Assembly (NCBI GenBank): GCA_045615705.1
Contig: JAZLFH010000015.1
Location: 1 to 15,380, forward strand
DNA length: 15,380 bases
DNA from: JAZLFH01 sp045615705
GTDB lineage: Bacteria; Bacillota; Clostridia; UMGS1883
Reading direction: 5' to 3'
Position numbers and translations under genes: made by a program. The notes beneath the pieces are model-generated. The model saw only the letters and a program-made list of their open reading frames with translations, made no database searches and was not told where the DNA came from. Positions 8,108 through 15,267 of this stretch are shown one piece after another. The first letter of the stretch is position 1; each line of letters opens with the position of its first letter.

Positions 8108-8113
8108 TATAAT
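8108..8113 (+). promoter_or_regulatory. Isolated TATAAT -10 box, possible weak internal promoter
   Basis: A consensus TATAAT lies directly after the hairpin and 43 nt before the ATG at 8157. No -35 box is found at 16-18 nt upstream (that DNA is the GC-rich hairpin), and there is no TGn extension. It could be a weak start for the downstream genes or chance in AT-rich DNA. Confidence 0.25.
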
Positions 8114-8156
8114 GAGATACTTTCATATATTTTACTTTAAAGGAAGAGGTGTACTT

Positions 8157-9494
8157 ATGAAGGTCTTTTTTAAAAGTGTTTTAATAATTACTACTATGTT
8201 CGTTCTTGTTACAGCACATGTAAATGCCGAAGGATTTATCCCCCCCACGGTTATACCTTCACGAGGAACTTGCGATGTTGCAGCAGGCGACCAATACAGT
8301 GTCGCTGTGGATGTATGCGGAGATGTACTTTATACAGAACAAATCATGCAATATTCCAACTATGAAAATCCCATTGAAGGATTGGACGATTGGAGCGATA
8401 TTGTGCAAATTTCTGTTTCTCCAAGACCAAACGCACACACTGTTGGGCTTAAATCAGATGGAACTGTTATTGCCGTAGGTTATAACTCCACAGGTGCATG
8501 TGACATATCTGATTGGACAGATATTGTAAAGGTTGCATCCGGCACATATACGACTGTTGGGCTTAAATCAGATGGAACTGTCGTTGCTACGCCAATTACA
8601 AAAGATAATTTTGATTTTGGCCAAGCAGATGTTTCATCTTATAACGACATTGTGGATATTGCAGCAGGTAGGTATTTTACAGCACTTTTACACAATGACG
8701 GAACTGTATCGTTTCTCTACAATCCAAAAACATCGCTTTCAATTGTTGGAAACCCAAACACAAGTAATTGGACGGATATTGTTTCAATTTCGGCAGGACA
8801 CTATCACCTTTTAGGCGTTAAAAGTGATGGTACCGTTGTTGCAACCGGTGGTGATGAAAGTATTGGCATGAACAATGTTTCCTCTTGGAAAAATGTTATT
8901 AAAGTGTCTGCCGGGGCAAATCATTCTTTGGCACTTACCTCTGACGGAAAGTGTCTTGCGGTTGGAAAAGACTTGGTTAATGATGGTGATAGACAAATGA
9001 TGCAGTTGGATCCGTCCCTGTATTATTCAATAGTTAACGATGTTAAAAACTATTCCAATATCATTGACATAGCATGTGGCGAAAATCACAATGTAGTGCT
9101 TCGTTCTGACGGTCAAGTTTTAACTAACGGTTACTCTCTCCCTACCGATAACAGGCACAGTGCTTCCAATTGGACATTATGGGACGAAAATCCGGAAGTC
9201 ATAAGACTTGAAGAAACTATCTTCCAAAATACTGCTTCTTCGACATTTAAGATAAAGAACAGAACAAATCATAAACTTAAAGCAACTATCGTTATGGTTT
9301 TCTATGATAAGAATAACACACCGTTAGAAAATTCGGTATTTTACAATGACTTTAATTTTGACATAGGCGAAAGTGATACACTTTCAAGTCTTATCCAAGG
9401 TATTCCTCAAGGTACAAAAACCATAAAATGGTTTGTATGGGAAAAGAATGGTTCAATTCGTTCTCTCAGCGGAGTTTATACAAAAGAACTATAA
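8157..9494 (+). CDS. Secreted RCC1-like beta-propeller protein
   Basis: The 445-residue protein starts with a signal peptide (MKVFFK, hydrophobic core, probable cut after VNA at residue 24). Residues about 45-345 contain at least six repeats of the RCC1 type, each with a W-x-D/N-I/V-V/I-x-I/V segment, then SAG/ASG, then L-K-S-D-G-T-V-V/I-A and a variable loop. Such repeats build a disc used for binding partners. The last 90 residues (about 350-445) form a separate beta domain (IKNRTNHKLKATIVMVFYD) resembling extracellular Ig-like modules. The ATG at 8157 is chosen over one at 8112, which would add 15 residues before the signal peptide and overlaps a TATAAT; GAAGAGGTG sits 5 nt before 8157. 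It lies between two other secreted-protein genes. Binding to cell surface or peptide is possible but unproven; no catalytic motif is seen. Confidence 0.8.
   Translation: MKVFFKSVLIITTMFVLVTAHVNAEGFIPPTVIPSRGTCDVAAGDQYSVAVDVCGDVLYTEQIMQYSNYENPIEGLDDWSDIVQISVSPRPNAHTVGLKSDGTVIAVGYNSTGACDISDWTDIVKVASGTYTTVGLKSDGTVVATPITKDNFDFGQADVSSYNDIVDIAAGRYFTALLHNDGTVSFLYNPKTSLSIVGNPNTSNWTDIVSISAGHYHLLGVKSDGTVVATGGDESIGMNNVSSWKNVIKVSAGANHSLALTSDGKCLAVGKDLVNDGDRQMMQLDPSLYYSIVNDVKNYSNIIDIACGENHNVVLRSDGQVLTNGYSLPTDNRHSASNWTLWDENPEVIRLEETIFQNTASSTFKIKNRTNHKLKATIVMVFYDKNNTPLENSVFYNDFNFDIGESDTLSSLIQGIPQGTKTIKWFVWEKNGSIRSLSGVYTKEL
8439..8581 (+). repeat. Near-identical propeller repeat units (29-bp exact match)
   Basis: A 29-bp stretch encoding TVGLKSDGTV is identical at 8439-8467 and 8553-8581, 114 nt (38 codons) apart. 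Other blades of the propeller carry the same protein motif with different codons, so these two blades appear to be recently duplicated or homogenised. Confidence 0.85.
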
Positions 9495-9540
9495 TTTTTA
9501 TTTGAAATAACCGCCGTTTCTCGGCAGATTGGAGATTACC

Positions 9541-11742
9541 ATGAAAAAATATATTGCAATGTTGCTTTCATTAATAATGGTTCTTTCACTATTCACTTTT
9601 GCATTGCCTGCAAGTGCTATTTATGAAAGTGATTTTTATCAGGTTGTTTTAGGTGCCAAATATGACACAGATGCTATTAAAGATTTTTTTGATTTATTTG
9701 TAGCGGGATATCCTTCAACCGACTACTACCTTTTAAAACCGCGTGATGAAAACCTTATAAGTAATATTGCTAACAAAATTGCATTCTACTCTGCCTCTTC
9801 GGACAGTTATGAAACAATTCATGACTCTGTATACAGTTTATATGACTACAATGATGCATCGACTTCTTCTTTTGCAGCGGAAAATCTTGATGTTATGCTT
9901 CATTTTTTAGAAACGCTTTTGGCATATTCGAACCAAACCACCAATTACCCGGGAGGATTTGAGGGAATACACGAAGAGATTAAATCGGAATTCTATTCTT
10001 TCCCTTACATTATGTGTATTTTAAACACAATGCAGAACTACGGTTCAAGGTTCATTTCTCCTGATTTTTCTTTGTTCACATATTATGCGGACACACTTTC
10101 GCTTTCAGAATATGCAAATGATATTGTATATTACTCTGATTCTCTTATTGGGTTTGATAATCCTGAGTACCTTCTTTCAATGCTCAATGAAATCACTTTA
10201 AAGACAAATCGCCCGACATATAACCTTGAAAGAGAAGCATTTGTTAGGTTCTTAAATAACAGCGGAAATGTTGTAAAAATTATGAGTGAAGAAGATTTTC
10301 GCTCTCAGTACAGTGAACTCTATGACAAGTTCGGATATTCCTTTGTTGCTCCAAAGGAAATGGCGGCAGAACTGGCACCAACACTTTCTGTTTCGGATGA
10401 AGATTCCAAAAACTTCTTAATTAAAAAAGCTTTAAATGAAATGGCAACCATTGAAGTTTCTGACTCACAGCCTCTTGTTGCAATAGAACTTGAACGAATT
10501 CAATATGCATATTTAAATGCTCTTGAATTTATTTCTGCACTAAATGGTTACGGATATAGTGCCAATGTTTCAGATATTGAAATTACATTTAAGTTTACAG
10601 GCGGGAGCGTTCAAGATTTGTATCAAATAGCTATTCCCGCATCCACTTTTAATTTCTTCTTCTATTATGGTATAAACAAAATTAACTTTGACTCAAAACT
10701 TGCGGAAATTGACATCAATATAGATGAGATTTCTCATTACCTTCCGGCAGAAGCCGAAGATATTCTTTTTGATGTAGCATATACTTCAAGCCTTCCCAAC
10801 GAGTATCAAATTGCTGATGGCACACCCACTCTCTACTTTGCGATTAATGCAGACGGTTACCAGCTTTCAAACCTTTGGAAAGACGGCGATGTTTATATGA
10901 CTCCTTGCCAATATACAAGTGGTATGGACTATTATAAAGTAAAAAATGACGGTACTCGCTATACACCTTCGCTCTATGAAGAAAATCCCGATATAAAAAG
11001 CGTTACATTTGCTGTTGAACCCTATACCTACTACTGTTTAATTCCAAGAACTACGAGCGATGCCAACATAAGCGAAACCTCAACAGAGACAGACCATTGG
11101 ACATCTAACACAACTATTGCAAATTTAACATCCGGAAGAGATGAATATATTAAACAATTGGAAAACCAACAACAGCAGTCCTCATCTCTCTTTACTGACC
11201 TTCCCGACAGTCATTGGGCATTTCCGTTTATTAAAGAACTTGTTGAAAAAGAAGTTCTAAACGGCATGGGCGATGGAACATTTATGCCGGAAGCGAATGT
11301 TACCCGTGAGCAATTTATTCATATGATTGTTACCGCTTTTAATCTTACAAGTGATGATACATCATCATTTGATGATGTCGTAAAAGGCTCATGGTATGAA
11401 AAGTCTGTTTGCGTAGGCAAAGCACTCGGAATAATAAACGGTGTGTCTGATAATGCTTTCGGAGTTGGTCAAAACATCACAAGACAGGATATGGCAACAA
11501 TCGCCGTTAGACTTTATAATGATGTATTAAAAGCCGACCTCACAAAATACGAAGGAAATGAAGCAAAAGTTTTCTTAGATTCAGATTTAATCTCAGATTA
11601 CGCAAAAGACGGTGTAGCATTGATGCAAAAAATGGGCATTATTGATGGCTTTGAGGATATGACATTCCGTCCTACCGCTCTTGCTACCCGTGCACAGTCT
11701 GCTAAAATAATTTCTATGCTTTTAAGTGCTGTTACCGAATGA
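9541..11742 (+). CDS. Secreted SLH-domain cell-surface protein
   Basis: The 733-residue protein has a signal peptide (MKKYIAMLLSLIMVLSL, probable cut after ASA at residue 26) and three C-terminal SLH domains at about 550-607, 608-674 and 675-733. These show the usual F-x-D-[LV]...W/Y...I..L...G/I-I-x-G pattern followed by TREQ, TRQD and TRAQ variants of the TRAE motif. SLH triads bind pyruvylated secondary cell-wall polymer and hold proteins on the Gram-positive surface. Residues 27-545 are acidic, rich in Tyr, Ser and Asp, mixed helical and beta, and match no family I know; a Gln-rich linker (QQQQ) precedes the SLH part. The start at 9541 is preferred over an upstream TTG because GGAG lies 6 nt before it. 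Its stop overlaps the start of radical SAM enzyme 1 (ATGATGG), so the surface protein and peptide-modifying enzymes are translated together. Its task is unknown beyond anchoring. Confidence 0.88.
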   Translation: MKKYIAMLLSLIMVLSLFTFALPASAIYESDFYQVVLGAKYDTDAIKDFFDLFVAGYPSTDYYLLKPRDENLISNIANKIAFYSASSDSYETIHDSVYSLYDYNDASTSSFAAENLDVMLHFLETLLAYSNQTTNYPGGFEGIHEEIKSEFYSFPYIMCILNTMQNYGSRFISPDFSLFTYYADTLSLSEYANDIVYYSDSLIGFDNPEYLLSMLNEITLKTNRPTYNLEREAFVRFLNNSGNVVKIMSEEDFRSQYSELYDKFGYSFVAPKEMAAELAPTLSVSDEDSKNFLIKKALNEMATIEVSDSQPLVAIELERIQYAYLNALEFISALNGYGYSANVSDIEITFKFTGGSVQDLYQIAIPASTFNFFFYYGINKINFDSKLAEIDINIDEISHYLPAEAEDILFDVAYTSSLPNEYQIADGTPTLYFAINADGYQLSNLWKDGDVYMTPCQYTSGMDYYKVKNDGTRYTPSLYEENPDIKSVTFAVEPYTYYCLIPRTTSDANISETSTETDHWTSNTTIANLTSGRDEYIKQLENQQQQSSSLFTDLPDSHWAFPFIKELVEKEVLNGMGDGTFMPEANVTREQFIHMIVTAFNLTSDDTSSFDDVVKGSWYEKSVCVGKALGIINGVSDNAFGVGQNITRQDMATIAVRLYNDVLKADLTKYEGNEAKVFLDSDLISDYAKDGVALMQKMGIIDGFEDMTFRPTALATRAQSAKIISMLLSAVTE

Positions 11743-12866
11743 TGGAAACTTTATCAAAAAAAGATTTTATAAGTCAGTTAAATCCTGCTCTTTATTCAAT
11801 TTCGCTTGAAATTACCGACCGTTGCAACAATAATTGCAGGCATTGTTATGTAAATAAAAGTGAAAATGATGAATGTAAAAATTATGAAGCAACAACCGAT
11901 TTTTATAAGAGAATCATAAGTGAAGCCGAAAGCCTTGGCTGTATGCTTGTTAAAATAAGCGGTGGTGAGCCTCTTGTTTTCGATGGATTTGATGAAATAT
12001 ACACTCACATTGTCAAATCAGGAATGTCTGTCAGCGTTTTTACAAATGCCCGTTTGATTGATGAAAGCAGGGCTATGCTTTTTAGTAAATATCCGCCGAA
12101 AGCACCATTTGAAGTATCTGTTTATGGTCTTGATAATGAAACATACACCAAAGTAGCAAGGAAAAGCGGTGCTTATGATGAAATGGTCAGAGGAATTAAG
12201 TTTTTGTGTAAATACAACATTCCTACCATATTAAAGTTTGTTTCTCTTTCTCAAAATATCAATCAAACGGCTCAGTTTGAATCTTGGGCAAAAGATATTT
12301 ATCCATCAGCCAAGGCTCTTACTTCCTATTCAAGTCCGCTTATGAGTCGTACAGATGAAAAGGACAACAAGAAAGAACGAATGAATGCAAAAGATATTGT
12401 TGCGGCAAACTTTGAAAGTCCTGACTATGTATCAAAAATTGCACACTTAATTGCACCGCCGAGAAAAGACAGAAAGATTTTTTCCTGCACCGCAGGAAAA
12501 GAACCGAGAATAAATTCTTCCATGAATCTTTTGACTTGCGGACTTATGAGCGAAGATGCATTTTCTGTTTCTTTAAAGGATAAACCTCTTGAAATCGCAC
12601 TTTCGGAACTTAAAAAGAATCTTTCAGATGCCAAGCCTTCAAAAGGTTTTGTTGAAAAGTGTTCTTCGTGCATTATGTTTTCTTTTTGTGAAAACTGTCC
12701 TGCAAAAGCATTTGCAGAACACAAAAGTTTAGAACCTGTTGAATATTTCTGTGAAATATCTACACTCACAGCACGAAAACTCGGAATTATCGGTGAAGAT
12801 GAATTTCCATGGAATGTTTTTGACTGCGAAGAAAAAATACGCAAATTTAAGGAGAGTCTTAAATGA
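11739..12866 (+). CDS. Radical SAM/SPASM peptide-modifying enzyme 1
   Basis: The 375-residue protein carries the radical SAM cluster motif CNNNCRHC (C29, C33, C36) and the GGEP SAM-binding motif at 75-78. The C-terminal SPASM-like domain has cysteines C250, C267, C308, C311, C317, C320 and C338, including C-x2-C-x5-C-x2-C, enough for extra iron-sulfur clusters. The usual G-x4-C before the second cysteine is not present (the segment reads NSSMNLLTC). SPASM enzymes such as PqqE, AlbA and anaerobic sulfatase maturases modify peptide or protein side chains. No ribosome site is visible; the ATG overlaps the stop of the SLH gene, implying reinitiation. It overlaps the PqqD-like gene by 4 nt. The likely substrate is the 56-residue peptide, but a nearby secreted protein cannot be excluded. 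Confidence 0.88.
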   Translation: MMETLSKKDFISQLNPALYSISLEITDRCNNNCRHCYVNKSENDECKNYEATTDFYKRIISEAESLGCMLVKISGGEPLVFDGFDEIYTHIVKSGMSVSVFTNARLIDESRAMLFSKYPPKAPFEVSVYGLDNETYTKVARKSGAYDEMVRGIKFLCKYNIPTILKFVSLSQNINQTAQFESWAKDIYPSAKALTSYSSPLMSRTDEKDNKKERMNAKDIVAANFESPDYVSKIAHLIAPPRKDRKIFSCTAGKEPRINSSMNLLTCGLMSEDAFSVSLKDKPLEIALSELKKNLSDAKPSKGFVEKCSSCIMFSFCENCPAKAFAEHKSLEPVEYFCEISTLTARKLGIIGEDEFPWNVFDCEEKIRKFKESLK

Positions 12867-13159
12867 TTACAAAAGAGTCAATAGTAAAAATTTCTGATGA
12901 TGTTGTAAAAAGAGAAATTCAAGGTAGTATCGTAATTGTTCCTGTTACTTCCGGAATCGGCGACAGCGATGACAAAATGTTTTCGCTCAACGATGTCGGC
13001 AAAGATATTGTGTCTAAGATTGACTCGGTATCTACCGTAGATGAAATTTCTTCCGCTCTTTCAAAAGAGTACAACACGCAAAAAGATATAATCCTAAATG
13101 ATGTAATAAGTTTTTTGGATGAACTTTTGCAAAACGGAATTATAAGTACAGTAGAATAA
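12863..13159 (+). CDS. PqqD-like RiPP recognition protein
   Basis: The 98-residue protein fits the PqqD / RiPP recognition element fold: N-terminal beta strands (IQGSIVIVPV), then FSLNDVGKDIVSKIDS at about 40-55 with the family's LN-x2-G-x3 signature, STVDEISSALSKEY, and a final helix LNDVISFLDELLQNGII. Such proteins bind the leader of a precursor peptide and hand it to a partner enzyme. Its place between two radical SAM/SPASM genes suggests it may serve both. AAGGAG lies 8-9 nt before the ATG, and its first 4 nt overlap enzyme 1. The presence of a stand-alone recognition protein is the best single argument that a precursor peptide is encoded nearby. Confidence 0.85.
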   Translation: MITKESIVKISDDVVKREIQGSIVIVPVTSGIGDSDDKMFSLNDVGKDIVSKIDSVSTVDEISSALSKEYNTQKDIILNDVISFLDELLQNGIISTVE

Positions 13160-13170
13160 TCGGAGTTACC

Positions 13171-14265
13171 ATGGAAAAAAAGTTTTCTTCAGATTTAAAA
13201 TCACTTATATTGCAACGAAAGGCTCATATCCCTATGGGATTAACCATTGAACTTACTTCTCGTTGTAATTTTAATTGCAGACATTGTTATATTTGTAATG
13301 GCGTTGGCGACAAAGAAGCAAAAGAAAAAGAGCCTTCTGTTGATTTGATTAAAGATTTGGCAACCCAGGCTGCTTCAATGGGTACTTTGTGGTGCACTCT
13401 CACAGGTGGCGAACCTCTTCTTCGTGATGATTTTGAAGACATATACATCATGCTCAAAAAGTTGGGCTTTTTAGTTATTGTATTTACAAATGCTTCTCTT
13501 ATAAGTCAGAAACATATAGAATTGTTTAAGAAGTATCCGCCATACATTATTGAAATTACTTTATATGGTGCTACAAATACAACTTATGAGAAAGTTACTC
13601 AAATAAAAGATTCGGGCAATTTATCAAAAAGAGGTCTTTCGCTTCTTGATGAAGCGAAAATTCCGTACAGATTAAAGGCTATGGTTCTAAACTCAAATTA
13701 TAATGAGTTTAATGACATACGCAATATCGGTTTGGAAAGAACTGTTGACGAATTCAGATTTGACCCGTTTTTACATCTTCGCTATGATGGAAACAAAGAA
13801 AGAAATAAAATGATTCTTTCAGAGCAACTCACATTCGATAAGGTTTTGTCGGCGGAAGCAACAGACGAAAAAAGAGTTAATGCCCTCAAAGACACTTGTG
13901 CCGCAAACTGCCCAACAGGTTGCAACAAAAATGTGTTTTCGTGTGCAAGCGGATATGCAAGCATATGTATGGGTTCTGACGGGAAACTTAAACTCTGCTC
14001 AACTTTGTGCGGAGATGAGTTTAGTTATGATTTAAAAAAGGGTTCTCTTAAAGACTTTGTTGAAAATTTCATTCCTAAGATTCATTCAATCACTTCCGAA
14101 GATGAAAGTTTTATTAGTGAATGTCTTAACTGTAAGTACAAGCCTGTCTGTGCGTGGTGTCCCGCCTATGCATATGTTGAAAACGGACGCATTGATTCAA
14201 AAATTGACCGCCTCTGCCCTATTGCAAAAGCCAGATACGAATCTTACGGTGAAAAAAATGTATAA
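13171..14265 (+). CDS. Radical SAM/SPASM peptide-modifying enzyme 2
   Basis: The 364-residue protein has CNFNCRHC (C32, C36, C39) for the SAM cluster and GGEP at 79-82. Its SPASM domain is more canonical than that of enzyme 1: C258, C266, G271-x4-C276, C280, then C318-x2-C321-x5-C327-x2-C330 and C349. An added cluster of cysteines, C243, C247 and C251, sits just before it and is unusual. GGAG lies 5 nt before the ATG, 11 nt after the PqqD-like gene. Its end overlaps the HprK-like gene by 8 nt. Local phrases shared with enzyme 1 (NCRHCY, TGGEPL/SGGEPL, VFTNA, FSKYPP/FKKYPP) suggest an old duplication followed by divergence, so the two may make different bonds or act on different positions of one peptide. 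The chemistry is not predictable from sequence. Confidence 0.9.
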   Translation: MEKKFSSDLKSLILQRKAHIPMGLTIELTSRCNFNCRHCYICNGVGDKEAKEKEPSVDLIKDLATQAASMGTLWCTLTGGEPLLRDDFEDIYIMLKKLGFLVIVFTNASLISQKHIELFKKYPPYIIEITLYGATNTTYEKVTQIKDSGNLSKRGLSLLDEAKIPYRLKAMVLNSNYNEFNDIRNIGLERTVDEFRFDPFLHLRYDGNKERNKMILSEQLTFDKVLSAEATDEKRVNALKDTCAANCPTGCNKNVFSCASGYASICMGSDGKLKLCSTLCGDEFSYDLKKGSLKDFVENFIPKIHSITSEDESFISECLNCKYKPVCAWCPAYAYVENGRIDSKIDRLCPIAKARYESYGEKNV

Positions 14266-15121
14266 AAAATACTACACACTCTCAGATTTTATAATTGAAT
14301 TATCTTCCCCTCTCCAAATTAAAAAAGATACCTTTTTTAAATCTTTGGATGCCTTTGAGGTAGAAGCACAAAAACCTGATATTACAATAAAACACTCTTT
14401 TTCTCAAAAGTATTTCCTTTGTGATGAAAAAGAATCTCCCGTTTATGACAGAACTCCGTGGACTATATTTGATTTAGGTGATTGTTTTCGTATATACTGC
14501 CGTAACAACGAAAAAAAAGTCCTGCACACATCTGTTATGAGCAAGGACTATAAGAGTATTGAGTTGTTTCATAATGATAGCACGGCTTGGGAAAACGGAA
14601 ACATAGAAACGCTTTCAATGTACACATCGGACCAGTTTTGGGCATCACTTTTGCTCTCAAACAACTGCGGATTTTATCTCCACTCATCAGCAATAGAGAT
14701 GGATGGATTCGGATACCTGTTTTTAGGTGATTCGGGAGCCGGGAAAACAACTATTTCAAAAATGCTCTCTCCCCATTCCACAATTCTTTGCGATGACAGA
14801 AATATCGTCCGAAAAGAAGGCGGTATTTGGAAGGTGTACGGTACTTGGAACCACAGCGAATGGTCTGATACCCGTCCGGGAGGCGTTCCTATTAAAGGCA
14901 TTTACTTTATACATCAATCAAAAGACAATAAAATCGTCAAAATTACCGATAAATCACTCTTGGCAATAAATTTGATTAAGAACATCATAAGACCGTTTTC
15001 CTACCCTTTATGGTGGCAAAAAACGCTCGAAATCGCAGATGAATTAATATCGGATAATAATTTTTACGATTTATACTTCTCTCTTGACCAAAAAATATAC
15101 GATAAACTGAAGGAGCTGTAG
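14258..15121 (+). CDS. HPr-kinase-like P-loop protein, candidate peptide kinase
   Basis: From the ATG at 14258 the protein has 287 residues. The N-terminal 140 residues are of unclear fold with strand-rich stretches. The kinase part has LHSSAIEM at 141-148, Walker A GDSGAGKT at 157-164 and ILCDD ending at D179-D180, as in the HPr(Ser) kinase core, but it is a diverged relative lacking the full phosphorylase signature. HprK-like proteins in paeninodin-type lasso clusters phosphorylate the C-terminal Ser of the precursor; the 56-residue peptide here also ends in Ser. GGTGA lies 6 nt before the ATG inside the end of enzyme 2, so coupled translation is expected. The open frame continues upstream to 14057, but that part lies wholly inside enzyme 2 in another frame and is not used. 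The terminator begins within its last codons. Confidence 0.82.
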   Translation: MYKKYYTLSDFIIELSSPLQIKKDTFFKSLDAFEVEAQKPDITIKHSFSQKYFLCDEKESPVYDRTPWTIFDLGDCFRIYCRNNEKKVLHTSVMSKDYKSIELFHNDSTAWENGNIETLSMYTSDQFWASLLLSNNCGFYLHSSAIEMDGFGYLFLGDSGAGKTTISKMLSPHSTILCDDRNIVRKEGGIWKVYGTWNHSEWSDTRPGGVPIKGIYFIHQSKDNKIVKITDKSLLAINLIKNIIRPFSYPLWWQKTLEIADELISDNNFYDLYFSLDQKIYDKLKEL

Positions 15122-15162
15122 CAAAATGAATTTCCAAAATTCATTGCTAACAGCTCCTTTTT
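15110..15162 (+). terminator. Intrinsic terminator ending the accessory locus
   Basis: The arms AAGGAGCTGT (15110-15119) and ACAGCTCCTT (15150-15159) pair. Inside them AGCAA..TGAATT pairs with AATTCATTGCT with a two-base bulge, and a run of five T ends at 15162. The stem includes the stop codon of the HprK-like gene (15119-15121), so the transcript ends immediately after the coding region. Confidence 0.88.
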
Positions 15163-15189
15163 GGGGCTGAGGGGAAAATAGTGCAGATT

Positions 15190-15267
15190 GGACAAACTGA
15201 GGCAAAAAGCCTTGCTTTTTGCGAACCCGAAGGCGTACAAAAGTACTCCGAGAGGCGAAGTTTGTTC
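15190..15267. repeat. Structured noncoding element with three paired stems
   Basis: GGACAAACT (15190-15198) pairs with AGTTTGTTC (15259-15267) with one G-U pair. Inside lie a perfect hairpin GCAAAAAGC/CTT/GCTTTTTGC (15202-15222) and a second hairpin GTAC/AAAA/GTAC (15235-15246) extended by GG/CC. Together they can form a three-way junction. No open frame on either strand is convincing. It looks like a dispersed palindromic repeat of the kind scattered between genes, or a small structured RNA; one copy in the window cannot decide. Confidence 0.5.

Noticed and set aside
8112..8156. Earlier ATG for the RCC1-like protein
   Set aside because: It lies in a TATAAT, has no ribosome site, and would put 15 residues before a normal signal peptide.
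8439..8581. CRISPR-like repeat
   Set aside because: There are only two copies, they lie in frame within a coding region, and they encode a propeller motif.
12425..12844. 139-residue minus-strand frame inside radical SAM enzyme 1
   Set aside because: It is the reverse shadow of a gene with clear catalytic motifs and has no ribosome site or known family.
14057..14257. Upstream extension of the HprK-like protein
   Set aside because: The open frame continues but lies entirely within radical SAM enzyme 2 in another frame; the ATG at 14258 with GGTGA before it is the sensible start.
4706..15121. A true lasso-peptide gene cluster
   Set aside because: The kinase, nucleotidyltransferase and leader motif fit, but there is no asparagine-synthetase-like cyclase and no transglutaminase-like leader peptidase, both required for lasso formation.
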